Origin: Magicicada septendecula
Taxonomy: Eukaryota > Arthropoda > Insecta > Hemiptera > Cicadidae
Length of the DNA: 64,000 nt
Direction: 5' to 3'
Assembly (NCBI GenBank): GCA_034769895.1
Contig: CM068368.1
Coordinates: forward strand, 688,959,877-689,023,876
Shown: one piece after another, positions 36,530-48,795 of the stretch
How the letters are laid out: the number at the start of each line of letters is the position of its first letter
Numbering within the stretch: the first letter of the stretch is position 1
Notes under the pieces: model-generated
Told to the model about the DNA's origin: nothing
What the model saw: the letters and a program-made list of their open reading frames with translations, nothing else
Database searches by the model: none
Made by a program: the position numbers and the translations under genes

Positions 36530-36928
36530 TCAGCCTCCATCGTCAAAAATTAGTCTGGTCTTTATGTAACACTTTTCAATTTTATTGATACGCCACATAT
36601 GGTTAATTTTTGTTTTATAACCACAAGAACTTATTTTTTCCATTGTACCAAAACAATAATCTATAGGGTTACCCCCCAAAATTATCTTATCATAAATCAA
36701 AATGACATCAGTATTATTTGTAAAGTCTCCGTCAGTGTTTTTTGTTATTACCATTGCATTATTATTACCATATTCTGCTACTATAGGTTCATTAACAGGC
36801 AAATATTTGTCATCAATATACACATTGTTTGTCACACAAGGTATGTTTTTAATTCTACCAGTTCTCTCACTATTTAAACTCTGTATTAACTCTTCATAAT
36901 CTCTCTTCCCCTTAAATATTTCTACCAT
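36530..36928 (-). CDS. ORF2, unit 11 (type B, open)
   Basis: Open 132-codon copy identical in protein to unit 9. Confidence 0.5.
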   Translation of the reverse strand: MVEIFKGKRDYEELIQSLNSERTGRIKNIPCVTNNVYIDDKYLPVNEPIVAEYGNNNAMVITKNTDGDFTNNTDVILIYDKIILGGNPIDYCFGTMEKISSCGYKTKINHMWRINKIEKCYIKTRLIFDDGG

Positions 36929-37791
36929 TCTCTCTCTCTCTCATAATCACTTTCATCACCACAACATTTCATAATCTCACTCCATCCAGAGGGCAACACA
37001 ACATTATTACAACATCTGGCTTTACCAGATACACAAAAATAATTTCTTTGACATTTAAAAGACCTTTTGTCTTCTACAAAAACTAACGAGGAACCTTTGT
37101 CCTCCAACACTACTGGTGAAACCTTTTCTTCACCTATCTCACAAGAAAAATTTGCCCTCTTTTCACCCTCTACACTTAAACTGTCTTCACACTCTCTCTC
37201 ATTCTCATCGGCATTTGCTAACAACACTTCATTACTAAACTCTACTTCAACAAAATCTTCCTTATCACTCTCAACATTAATCTCCTTGTTCTCTACTACC
37301 ACGTTTTTACACATATCATTATAATTCTGATTTGTTTTACATTCAAAATTTTCGATTACCTTTTGTATTTGTTTATCAATTTTTTCTGACACTTGTTCTT
37401 TAATAGTGTTGAAACATTCATCCATCTCATTTAGACGTTTATTCATACTGATTTCGAACTTAACATTTTGTGTATTCATTTCACATAAACGCTTATCAAA
37501 TTTTTGGTCAATATTATTTATATCACCCTTTAACTCATGGAATTTGCTATTAATTGTATTAAATTTAACATCAGAATCACTCTTCTGTTCATTGAAAAGC
37601 AATTGCATCATTTTTATCATATCATTATCCTCAGATTGTTTATTTTTATTCATTACGGGTGGGGTTACCTGAATCCCTGAGTCATCTATTTCATCTGACT
37701 TACTTGATTCTCTATTTTGAACTGGGATTGGGGTCGAATGGACCTCCAACCCACTCATGACCGTTGATTCGGTCAAACTATTATTTTCCAT
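36922..37791 (-). CDS. ORF1, unit 11: intact 289-aa Gag-like protein (type B, A-like N-terminus)
   Basis: Open. Residue S29 and the ATATAAAAC leader are A-like, while D90, V145 and E147 are B-like, so the B identity with unit 9 ends near 37.6 kb. Confidence 0.6.
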   Translation of the reverse strand: MENNSLTESTVMSGLEVHSTPIPVQNRESSKSDEIDDSGIQVTPPVMNKNKQSEDNDMIKMMQLLFNEQKSDSDVKFNTINSKFHELKGDINNIDQKFDKRLCEMNTQNVKFEISMNKRLNEMDECFNTIKEQVSEKIDKQIQKVIENFECKTNQNYNDMCKNVVVENKEINVESDKEDFVEVEFSNEVLLANADENERECEDSLSVEGEKRANFSCEIGEEKVSPVVLEDKGSSLVFVEDKRSFKCQRNYFCVSGKARCCNNVVLPSGWSEIMKCCGDESDYEREREW

Positions 37792-37936
37792 TTTTGTTTT
37801 ATATTATTTTTACATATATAAATATGCCCCGTTTTGCTTTCACAGTCTACAATTTACAACCTCGCCCCACTCCCAAATAACCCGTTCTGCAGCTTAATTA
37901 GGTCTGGCGAATATAGGTTATAAACCCTATACTCGA

Positions 37937-37954
37937 GTCCCTGTTCGGGCGCCA
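37937..37954 (-). other. Primer-binding site, unit 11
   Basis: Exact 18-nt tRNA-Lys(UUU) complement. Confidence 0.93.
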
Positions 37955-37956
37955 TT

Positions 37957-39075
37957 TGTAACTACTCACTTAATTCCTATTAATAATTAATTCTTACCTT
38001 AGGGTTTTTCCCAGAGTCGTACAGACGAAACTGCTGCAGAAAGGATTATTCGAGATACAAGGGGTAAAGATCAAATACACAGTTTGTGCTAAAACAAATT
38101 GCCTCTGGTTTATTATGCAAAATAACTACTTCATCTCTCTTTCATGACATTTAAAATTCTTATTTCTTTTCGTTAGATTAAATACTCGTTGAATGAGTAA
38201 CAATTTGTAAAAATCAAACAAAGTAACAAAATGAATATTTCTTAATTAACTAGCTTATGACAACTATGGTATACCACAACTATTTATTTTTAGCAATGAA
38301 CCAATATGTGATGTAGCCACACACTCACACACATTCGTTCTTTGACTTTGTTGTTCTATTTAAACCCCACTTTGGGATCTCTGAGGTACATTTAAGATTT
38401 ACAATTTATTTATGTTGAATTATACTCTGGAGAAAAAGGTAAAATGATATTGGTTAAAACTCAGTTAATACTTAACGTCTGAAGAACTCCGCTGTTTTGC
38501 ACTTCTGCTGTGAATGCATTGGTTTTTTTTTCTTTGGTTAACACACCATAAATTAGTTTTGACACTGTTTACCCGCGGGTACTATTATTGATTATTTCGT
38601 ATTAGGTTCATGCGCCACTATTATTTTAATCCACTTTAGAATAACAATTCTTTTTATTTTGTCGGCCGACATAAATTTTCGAACACTTAGCTCGTTTAGG
38701 TTGACCGCGCGGCCATGAGTTGCAACTGGAACTCGGCCGCACGTTTTACTGTTTGTACAACTTTTAACACTGTTAATGCGTTGAAAGATAGGCCTACTCT
38801 TAATTACGGCGTATCTTGCACCCGAGGCCACCGTTTGAATTTAAATCACCAACTTTACTGTCTGATGCTGCTTACTACTGTTCACTCTCTGATGACAAAC
38901 TGCATACTGTGATTCACAAAAAGCCTGCTGCTGGGCCGGTTACGCAATACGTCTGGGCAATTGTTTAGGCTAACTGTATGTAGGTTGTACTGGGGCTCCT
39001 CACAGGTGAAAGTTAACAATTTATTAATTACTGAATTAAAATTAAAACTGGATCACACACTTCTGTACCGTTACA
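37957..39075 (-). repeat. LTR 11 (x type), 1119 bp
   Basis: x markers. Shares GCATTGG (about 38516) only with LTR 1. Private TTTGGGATC near 38371. Confidence 0.88.
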
Positions 39076-40144
39076 ATACCCCCCCAATAAGAGGTTGAAG
39101 GCCGAAGCGTTCAAACTCTTATTGCCTAAACCCTAAGAGGATCAGTGAGGATATGGCGCCGCAACCCCCCTGAGCACTCTACTAAAATCATGGGTTCTTA
39201 CCCCCCCCCTAGTCCGGCGACTGTGGCACATTCAATTAAAAAATCAACATACGGCCTTCCATCAGTCCATATCCCACAACTGATTTGTTTCCTCTTAGCC
39301 GTACTGGTTCATTGACAAAGCACTGGCTCATTTTTTATTATAAAATATCTCTTAACCCTAGAAAATAGTATTAACAAAACAATATAGGATATATACAATA
39401 CAGGAGTACATATAAGTTCCAGTCAAAATGACGCATTAATTATACAGAATTGCATTTACACAGAATTTCCTTCAGTTTTCAATTTTAAATGAATATTTTA
39501 ATCATTATGTTTTTTTATCAATTATTTATTCTACCATTACAATCAAAATTCAGATCAAACTAGATTTAAAGTCATATTAAAAATTATCTTTTCAATTTAT
39601 TTAATTACCTTTCATTAAATTTAACTCTAATTTTTTAATTAATAATTTTAAAATTAATTACATTTTTCAAAATGATCCGACATAAAATATTACCTACATT
39701 ATTCAAAAAATTTACATTCCTTTCTTCACATATGGAATTTCTTTTTATTTCATAATAGGATTTTCCTACTGGCAATGATTCAGCAGACTACAACACTTTT
39801 GTTATTGTCAACTCAGCTTCAACACCTCTGGCTGTAAACATTAGTCAAAACATACAACACACCTGTTTACATAAACGGTCGTCTGCCAGACTGGTGTTAT
39901 TAACACTCCTTCAGTCTAAACATTCTGCTTACCTCACCTCTAACACCTGTACTGCACTTTTCAATTTTTTATAAATCTTTTAGTTAACAATTGTAATAAT
40001 ATAATAATTTTTATACAATTAATTTCACTATAATATATTTACAAATCTTTATCATTATTATTTCAGTTTTATCACACTTCAATGTCCAAGGTTGCATGGT
40101 CTGAACCGTAAAACAAAATATTTACAATTGTTCCTTTATGAAGT
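39076..40144 (-). other. Unit 12: 3' non-coding region with PPT and hairpin
   Basis: G-run of 7; hairpin 39085-39124. The second G-run is expanded to 9 (39201-39209). Type A marker, and GCATGG shared only with unit 2. Confidence 0.7.
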
Positions 40145-40543
40145 TCAGCTTCCATCGTCAAAAATTAGTCTGGTCTTTATGTAACACTTTTCAATTTTAT
40201 TGATACGCCACATATGGTTATTTTTTGTTTTATAACCACAAGAACTTATTTTTTCCATTATACCAAAACAATAATCTATAGGGTTACCCCCCAAAATTAT
40301 CTTATCATAAATCAAGTTGACATCAGTATTATTTGTAAAGTCTCCGTCAGTGTTTTTTGTTATTACCATTGCATTATTATTACCATATTCTGCTACTATA
40401 GGTTCATTAACAGGCAAATATTTGTCATCAATATACACATTGTTTGTCACACAAGGTATGTTTTTAATTCTACCAGTTCTCTTACTATTTAAACTCTGTA
40501 TTAACTCTTCATAATCTCTCTTCCCCTTAAATATTTCTACCAT
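40145..40543 (-). CDS. ORF2, unit 12 (type A, open)
   Basis: Open; same protein as unit 2, including T95I. Confidence 0.5.
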   Translation of the reverse strand: MVEIFKGKRDYEELIQSLNSKRTGRIKNIPCVTNNVYIDDKYLPVNEPIVAEYGNNNAMVITKNTDGDFTNNTDVNLIYDKIILGGNPIDYCFGIMEKISSCGYKTKNNHMWRINKIEKCYIKTRLIFDDGS

Positions 40544-41406
40544 TCTCTCTCTCTCTCATAATCACTTTCATCACCACAACATTTCATAATCTCACTCCAT
40601 CCAGAGGGCAACACAACATTATTACAACATCTGGCTTTACCAGATACACAAAAATAATTTCTTTGACATTTAAAAGACCTTTTGTCTTCTACAAAAACTA
40701 ACGAGGAACCTTTGTCCTCCAACACTACTGGTGAAACCTTTTCTTCACCTATCTCACAAGAAAAATTTGCCCTCTTTTCACCCTCTACACTTAAACTGTC
40801 TTCACACTCTCTCTCATTCTAATCGGCATTTGCTAACAACACTTCATTACTAAACTCTACTTCAACAAAATCTTCCTTATCACTCTCAACATTAATCTCC
40901 TTGTTCTCTACTACCACGTTTTTACACATATCATTATAATTCTGATTTGTTTTACATTCAAAATTTTTGATTATTTTTTGTATTTGTTTATCAATTTTTT
41001 CTGACACTTGTTCTTTAATAGTGTTGAAACATTCATCCATCTCATTTAGACGTTTATTCATACTGATTTCGAACTTAACATTTTGTGTATTCATTTCACA
41101 TAAACGCTTATCAAATTTTTGGTCAATATTATTTATATTACCCTTTAACTCATGGAATTTGCTATTAATTGTATTAAATTTAACATCAGAATCACTCTTC
41201 TGTTCATTGAAAAGCAATTGCATCATTTTTATCATATCATTATCCTCAGATTGTTTATTTTTATTCATTACGGGTGGGGTTACCTGAATCCCTGAGTCAT
41301 CTATTTCATCTGACTTACTTGATTCTCTATTTTGAACTGGGATTGGGGTCGAATGGACCTCCAACCCACTCATGACCGTTGATTCGGTCAAACTATTATT
41401 TTCCAT
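40537..41406 (-). pseudogene. ORF1, unit 12: Gag-like ORF with amber stop at codon 196
   Basis: Type A, TAG at 40819-40821; otherwise open. Confidence 0.7.
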
Positions 41407-41551
41407 TTTTGTTTTATATTATTTTTACATATATAAATATGCCCCGTTTTGCTTTCACAGTCTACAATTTACAACCTCGCCCCACTCCCAAATAACCCGT
41501 TCTGCAGCTTAATTAGGTCTGGCGAATATAGGTTATAAACCCTATACTCGA

Positions 41552-41569
41552 GTCCCTGTTCGGGCGCCA
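41552..41569 (-). other. Primer-binding site, unit 12
   Basis: Exact 18-nt tRNA-Lys(UUU) complement. Confidence 0.93.
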
Positions 41570-41571
41570 TT

Positions 41572-42690
41572 TGTAACTACTCACTTAATTCCTATTAATA
41601 ATTAATTCTTACCTTAGGGTTTTTCCCAGAGTCGTACAGACGAAACTGCTGCAGAAAGGATTATTCGAGATACAAGGGGTAAAGATCAAATACACAGTTT
41701 GTGCTAAAACAAATTGCCTCTGGTTTATTATGCAAAATAACTACTTCGTCTCTCTTTCATGACATTTAAATTTCTTATTTCTTTTCATTAGATTAAATAC
41801 TCGTTGAATGAGTAACAATTTGTAAAAATCAAACAAAGTAACAAAATGAATATTTCTTAATTAACTAGCTTATGACAACTATGGTATACCACAACTATTT
41901 ATTTTTAGCAATGAACCAATACGTGATGTAGCCACACACTCACACACATTCGTTCTTTGACTTTGTCGTTCTATTTAAACCCCACTTTGAGATCTCTGAG
42001 GTACATTTAAGATTTACAATTTATTTATGTTGAATTATACTCTGGAGAAAAAGGTAAAATGATATTGGTTAAAACTCAGTTAATACTTAACGTCTGAAGA
42101 AGTCCTCTGTTTTGCACTTCTGCTGTGAATGCACTGGTTTTTTTTTCTTTGGTTAACACACCATAAATTAGTTTTGACACTGTTTACCTGCGGGTACTGT
42201 TATTGATTATTTCGTATTAGGTTGATGCGCCACTATTATTTTAATCCACTTTAGAATAACATTTCTTTTTATTTTGTCGGCCGACATAAATTTTCGAACA
42301 CTTAGCTCGTTTAGGTTGACCGCGCGGCCATGAGTTGCAACTGGAACTCGGCCGCACGTTTTACTGTTTGTACAACTTTTAACACTGTTAATGCATTGAA
42401 AGATAGGCCTACTCTTAATTACGGCCTATCTTGCACCCGAGGCCACCGTTTGAATTTAAATCACCAACTTTACTGTCTGATGCTGCTTACTACTGTTCAC
42501 TCTCTGATGACAAACTGCATACTGTGATTCACAAAAAGCCTGCTGCTGGGCAGGTTACGCAATACGTCTGGGCAATTGTTTAGGCTAACTGTATGTAGGT
42601 TGTACTGGGGCTCCTCACAGGTGAAAGTTAACAATTTATTTATTACTGAATTAAAATTAAAACTGGATCACACACTTCTGTACCGTTACA
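41572..42690 (-). repeat. LTR 12 (y type), 1119 bp
   Basis: Full y marker set. Confidence 0.88.
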
Positions 42691-43761
42691 ATACCCCCCC
42701 CCCTCAATAAGAGGTTGAAGGCCGAAGCGTTCAAACTCTTATTGCCTAAACCCTAAGAAGATCAGTGAGGATATGGTGCCGCAACCCCCCTGAGCACTCT
42801 ACTAAAATCATGGGTTCTTACCCCCCTAGTCCGGCGACTGTGGCACATTCAATTAAAAAATCAACATACGGCCTTCCATCACTCCATATCCCACAACTGA
42901 TTTGTTTCCTCTTAGCCGTACTGGTTCATTGACAAAGCACTGGCTCATTTTTTATTATAAAATATCTCTTAACCCTAGAAAATAGTATTAACAAAACAAT
43001 ATAGGATATATACAATACAGGAGTACATATAAGTTCCAGTCAAAATGACGCATTAATTATACAGAATTGCATTTACACAGAATTTCCTTCAGTTTTCAAT
43101 TTTAAATGAATATTTTAATCATTATGTTTTTTTATCAATTATTTATTTTACCATTACAATCAAAATTCAGATCAAACTAGATTTAAAGTCATATTAAAAA
43201 TTATCTTTTCAATTTATTTAATAACCTTTCATTAAATTTAACTCTAATTTTTTAATTAACAATTTTAAAATTAATTACATTTTTCAAAATGATCCGACAT
43301 AAAATATTACCTACATTATTCAAAAAATTTACATTCCTTTCTTCACATATGGAATTTCTTTTTATTTCATAATAGGATTTTCCTACTGGCAATGATTCAG
43401 CAGACTACAACACTTTTGTTATTGTCAACTCAGCTTCAACACCTCTGGCTGTAAACATTAGTCAAAACATACAACACACCTGTTTACATAAACGGTCGTC
43501 TGCCAGACTGGTGTTATTAACACTCCTTCAGTCTAAACATTCTGCTTACCTCACCTCTAACACCTGTACTGCACTTTTCAATTTTTTATAAATCTTTTAG
43601 TTAACAATTGTAATAATATAATAATTTTTATACAATGAATTTCACTATAATATATTTACAAATCTTTATCATTATTATTTCAGTTTTATCACACTTCAAT
43701 GTCCAAGGTTGCGAGGTCTGAACCGTAAAACAAAATATTTACAATTGTTCCTTTATGAAGT
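42691..43761 (-). other. Unit 13: 3' non-coding region with PPT and hairpin
   Basis: G-run of 10 followed by an interrupting A on the minus strand before the hairpin (42705-42744). Type A marker; private ACAATGAATTTC near 43633. Confidence 0.7.
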
Positions 43762-44160
43762 TCAGCTTCCATCGTCAAAAATTAGTCTGGTCTTTATGTA
43801 ACACTTTTCAATTTTATTGATACGCCACATATGGTTATTTTTTGTTTTATAACCACAAGAACTTATTTTTTCCATTGTACCAAAACAATAATCTATAGGG
43901 TTACCCCCCAAAATTATCTTATCATAAATCAAGTTGACATCAGTATTATTTGTAAAGTCTCCGTCAGTGTTTTTTGTTATTACCATTGCATTATTATTAC
44001 CATATTCTGCTACTATAGGTTCATTAACAGGCAAATATTTGTCATCAATATACACATTGTTTGTCACACAAGGTATGTTTTTAATTCTACCAGTTCTCTT
44101 ACTATTTAAACTCTGTATTAACTCTTCATAATCTCTCTTCCCCTTAAATATTTCTACCAT
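43762..44160 (-). CDS. ORF2, unit 13 (type A, open)
   Basis: Open; same protein as unit 1. Confidence 0.5.
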   Translation of the reverse strand: MVEIFKGKRDYEELIQSLNSKRTGRIKNIPCVTNNVYIDDKYLPVNEPIVAEYGNNNAMVITKNTDGDFTNNTDVNLIYDKIILGGNPIDYCFGTMEKISSCGYKTKNNHMWRINKIEKCYIKTRLIFDDGS

Positions 44161-45023
44161 TCTCTCTCTCTCTCATAATCACTTTCATCACCACAACATT
44201 TCATAATCTCACTCCATCCAGAGGGCAACACAACATTATTACAACATCTGGCTTTACCAGATACACAAAAATAATTTCTTTAACATTTAATAGACCTTTT
44301 GTCTTCTACAAAAACTAACGAGGAACCTTTGTCCTCCAACACTACTGGTGAAACCTTTTCTTCACCTATCTCACAAGAAAAATTTGCCCTCTTTTCACCC
44401 TCTACACTTAAACTGTCTTCACACTCTCTCTCATTCTAATCGGCATTTGCTAACAACACTTCATTACTAAACTCTACTTCAACAAAATCTTCCTTATCAC
44501 TCTCAACATTAATCTCCTTGTTCTCTACTACCACGTTTTTACACATATCATTATAATTCTGATTTGTTTTACATTCAAAATTTTTGATTACCTTTTGTAT
44601 TTGTTTATCAATTTTTTCTGACACTTGTTCTTTAATAGTGTTGAAACATTCATCCATCTCATTTAGACGTTTATTCATACTGATTTCGAACTTAACATTT
44701 TGTGTATTCATTTCACATAAACGCTTATCAAATTTTTGGTCAATATTATTTATATTACCCTTTAACTCATGGAATTTGCTATTAATTGTATTAAATTTAA
44801 CATCAGAATCACTCTTCTGTTCATTGAAAAGCAATTGCATCATTTTTATCATATCATTATCCTCATATTGTTTATTTTTATTCATTACGGGTGGGGTTAC
44901 CTGAATCCCTGAGTCATCTATTTCATCTGACTTACTTGATTCTCTATTTTGAACTGGGATTGGGGTCGAATGGACCTCCAACCCACTCATGACCGTTGAT
45001 TCGGTCAAACTATTATTTTCCAT
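44154..45023 (-). pseudogene. ORF1, unit 13: Gag-like ORF with two stops
   Basis: Type A amber stop at codon 196 (44436-44438), plus a second stop replacing Q248 right after the first tail cysteine. Private S53Y. Confidence 0.7.
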
Positions 45024-45168
45024 TTTTGTTTTATATTATTTTTACATATATAAATATGCCCCGTTTTGCTTTCACAGTCTACAATTTACAACCTCGCCCC
45101 ACTCCCAAATAACCCGTTCTGCAGCTTAATTAGGTCTGGCGAATATAGGTTATAAACCCTATACTCGA

Positions 45169-45186
45169 GTCCCTGTTCGGGCGCCA
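45169..45186 (-). other. Primer-binding site, unit 13
   Basis: Exact 18-nt tRNA-Lys(UUU) complement. Confidence 0.93.
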
Positions 45187-45188
45187 TT

Positions 45189-46306
45189 TGTAACTACTCA
45201 CTTAATTCCTATTAATAATTAATTCTTACCTTAGGGTTTTTCCCAGAGTCGTACAGACGAAACTGCTGCAGAAAGGATTATTCGAGATAAAAGGGGTAAA
45301 GATCAAATACACAGTTTGTGCTAAAACAAATTGCCTCTGGTTTATTATGCAAAATAACTACTTCGTCTCTCTTTCATGACATTTAAAATTCTTATTTCTT
45401 TTCGTTAGATTAAATACTCGTTGAATGAGTAACAATTTGTAAAAATCAAACAAAGTAACAAAATGAATATTTCTTAATTAACTAGCTTATGACAACTATG
45501 GTATACCACAACTAATTATTTTTAGCAATGAACCAATATGTGATGTAGCCACACACTCACACACATTCGTTCTTTGACTTTGTCGTTCTATTTAAACCCC
45601 ACTTTGAGATCTCTGAGGTACATTTAAGATTTACAATTTATTTATGTTGAATTATACTCTGGAGAAAAAGGTAAAATGATATTGGTTAAAACTCAGTTAA
45701 TACTTAACGTCTGAAGAACTCCGCTGTTTTGCACTTCTGCTGTGAATGCACTGGTTTTTTTTCTTTGGTTAACACACCATAAATTAGTTTTGACACTGTT
45801 TACCCGCGGGTACTATTATTGATTATTTCGTATTAGGTTCATGCGCCACTATTATTTTAATCCACTTTAGAATAACAATTCTTTTTATTTTGTCGGCCGA
45901 CATAAATTTTCGAACACTTAGCTCGTTTAGGTTGACCGCGCGGCCATGAGTTGCAACTGGAACTCGGCCGCACGTTTTACTGTTTGTACAACTTTTAACA
46001 CTGTTAATGCGTTGAAAGATAGGCCTACTCTTAATTACGGCGTATCTTGCACCCGAGGCCACCGTTTGAATTTAAATCACCAACTTTACTGTCTGATGCT
46101 GCTTACTACAGTTCACACTCTGATGACAAACTGCATACTGTGATTCACAAAAAGCCTGCTGCTGGGCCGGTTACACAATACGTCTGGGCAATTGTTTAGG
46201 CTAACTGTATGTAGGTTGTACTGGGGCTCCTCACAGGTGAAAGTTAACAATTTATTAATTACTGAATTAAAATTAAAACTGGATCACACACTTCTGTACC
46301 GTTACA
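45189..46306 (-). repeat. LTR 13 (x type), 1118 bp
   Basis: x markers on the right. Left half has GAGATAAAAGGG and AACTAATTATT, shared only with LTRs 14 and 15. Confidence 0.87.
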
Positions 46307-47369
46307 ATACCCCCCCAATAAGAGGTTGAAGGCCGAAGCGTTCAAACTCTTATTGCCTAAACCCTAAGAGGATCAGTGAGGATATGGCGCCGCAACCCCC
46401 CTGAGCACTCTACTAAAATCATGGGTTCTTACCCCCCTAGTCCGGCGACTGTGGCACATTCAATTAAAAAATCAACATACGGCCTTCCATCAGTCCATAT
46501 CCCACAACTGATTTGTTTCCTCTTAGCCGTACTGGTTCATTGACAAAGCACTGGCTCATTTTTTATTATAAAATATCTCTTAACCCTAGAAAATAGTATT
46601 AACAAAACAATATAGGATATATACAATACAGGAGTACATATAAGTTCCAGTCAAAATGACGCATTTATACAGAATTGCATTTACACAGAATTTCCTTCAG
46701 TTTTCAATTTTAAATGAATATTTTAATCATTATGTTTTTTATCAATTATTTATTTTACCATTACAATCAAAATTCAGATCAAACTAGATTTAAAGTCATA
46801 TTAAAAATTATCTTTTCAATTTATTTAATTACCTTTCATTAAATTTAACTCATATTGTTTTAATTAACAATTTCAAAATTAATTACATTTTTCAAAATGA
46901 TCCGACATAAAATATTACCTACATTATTCAAAAAATTTACATTCCTTTCTTCACATATGGAATTTCTTTTTATTTCATAATAGGATTTTCCTACTGGCAA
47001 TGATTCAGCAGACTACAACACTTTTGTTATTGTCAACTCAGCTTCAACACCTCTGGCTGTAAACATTAGTCAAAACATACAACACACCTGTTTACATAAA
47101 CGGTCGTCTGCCAAACTGGTGTTATAAACACTCCTTCAGTCTAAACATTCTGCTTACCTCACCTCTAACACCTGTACTGCACTTTTCAATTTTTTATAAA
47201 TCTTTTAGTTAACAATTGTAATAATATAATAATTTTTATACAATTAATTTCACTATAATATATTTACAAATCTTTATCATTATTATTTCAGTTTTATCAC
47301 ACTTCAATGTCCAAGGTTGCGAGGTCTGAACCGTAAAACAAAATATTTATAATTGTTCCTTTATGAAGT
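46307..47369 (-). other. Unit 14: 3' non-coding region with PPT and hairpin
   Basis: G-run of 7; hairpin 46316-46355; 3-bp deletion at about 46664 (GCATTTATAC). Type B marker. Confidence 0.7.
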
Positions 47370-47768
47370 TCAGCCTCCATCGTCAAAAATTAGTCTGGTC
47401 TTTATGTAACACTTTTCAATTTTATTGATACGCCACATATGGTTAATTTTTGTTTTATAACCACAAGAACTTATTTTTTCCATTGTACCAAAACAATAAT
47501 CTATAGGGTTACCCCCCAAAATTATCTTATCATAAATCAAAATGACATCAGTATTATTTGTAAAGTCTCCGTCAGTGTTTTTTGTTATTACCATTGCATT
47601 ATTATTACCATATTCTGCTACTATAGGTTCATTAACAGGCAAATATTTGTCATCAATATACACATTGTTTGTCACACAAGGTATGTTTTTAATTCTACCA
47701 GTTCTCTCACTATTTAAACTCTGTATTAACTCTTCATAATCTCTCTTCCCCTTAAATATTTCTACCAT
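47370..47768 (-). CDS. ORF2, unit 14 (type B, open)
   Basis: Open 132-codon copy with the standard type B residues. Confidence 0.5.
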   Translation of the reverse strand: MVEIFKGKRDYEELIQSLNSERTGRIKNIPCVTNNVYIDDKYLPVNEPIVAEYGNNNAMVITKNTDGDFTNNTDVILIYDKIILGGNPIDYCFGTMEKISSCGYKTKINHMWRINKIEKCYIKTRLIFDDGG

Positions 47769-48631
47769 TCTCTCTCTCTCTCATAATCACTTTCATCACC
47801 ACAACATTTCATAATCTCACTCCATCCAGAGGGCAACACAACATTATTACAACATCTGGCTTTACCAGATACACAAAAATAATTTCTTTGACATTTAAAA
47901 GACCTTTTGTCTTCTACAAAAACTAACGAGGAACCTTTGTCCTCCAACACTACTGGTGAAACCTTTTCTTCACCTATCTCACAAGAAAAATTTGCCCTCT
48001 TTTCACCCTCTACACTTAAACTGTCTTCACACTCTCTCTCATTCTCATCGGCATTTGCTAACAACACTTCATTACTAAACTCTACTTCAACAAAAGCTTC
48101 CTTATCACTCTCAACATTAATCTCCTTGTTCTCTACTACCACGTTTTTACACATATCATTATAATTCTGATTTGTTTTACATTCAAAATTTTCGATTACC
48201 TTTTGTATTTGTTTATCAATTTTTTCTGACACTTGTTCTTTAATAGTGTTGAAACATTCATCCATCTCATTTAGACGTTTATTCATACTGATTTCGAACT
48301 TAACATTTTGTGTATTCATTTCACATAAACGCTTATCAAATTTTTGGTCAATATTATTTATATCACCCTTTAACTCATGGAATTTGCTATTAATTGTATT
48401 AAATTTAACATCAGAATCACTCTTCTGTTCATTGAAAAGCAACTGCATCATTTTTATCATATCATTATCCTCAGATTCTTTATTTTTATTCATTACGGGT
48501 GGGGTTACCTGAATCCCTGAGTCATCTATTTCATCTGACTTACTTAATTCTCTATTTTGAACTGGGATTGGGGTCGAATGGACCTCCAACCCACTCATGA
48601 CCGTTGATTCGGTCAAACTATTATTTTCCAT
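47762..48631 (-). CDS. ORF1, unit 14: intact 289-aa Gag-like protein (type B)
   Basis: Open, with Q52E and D179A shared only with unit 15. Leader A-run as in units 7 and 9. Confidence 0.6.
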   Translation of the reverse strand: MENNSLTESTVMSGLEVHSTPIPVQNRELSKSDEIDDSGIQVTPPVMNKNKESEDNDMIKMMQLLFNEQKSDSDVKFNTINSKFHELKGDINNIDQKFDKRLCEMNTQNVKFEISMNKRLNEMDECFNTIKEQVSEKIDKQIQKVIENFECKTNQNYNDMCKNVVVENKEINVESDKEAFVEVEFSNEVLLANADENERECEDSLSVEGEKRANFSCEIGEEKVSPVVLEDKGSSLVFVEDKRSFKCQRNYFCVSGKARCCNNVVLPSGWSEIMKCCGDESDYEREREW

Positions 48632-48775
48632 TTTTTTTTTTATTATTTTTACATATATAAATATGCCCGGTTTTGCTTTCACAGTCTACAATTTACAACC
48701 TCGCCCCACTCCCAAATAACCCGTTCTGCAGCTTAATTAGGTCTGGCGAATATAGGTTATAAACCCTATACTCGA

Positions 48776-48793
48776 GTCCCTGTTCGGGCGCCA
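48776..48793 (-). other. Primer-binding site, unit 14
   Basis: Exact 18-nt tRNA-Lys(UUU) complement. Confidence 0.93.
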
Positions 48794-48795
48794 TT

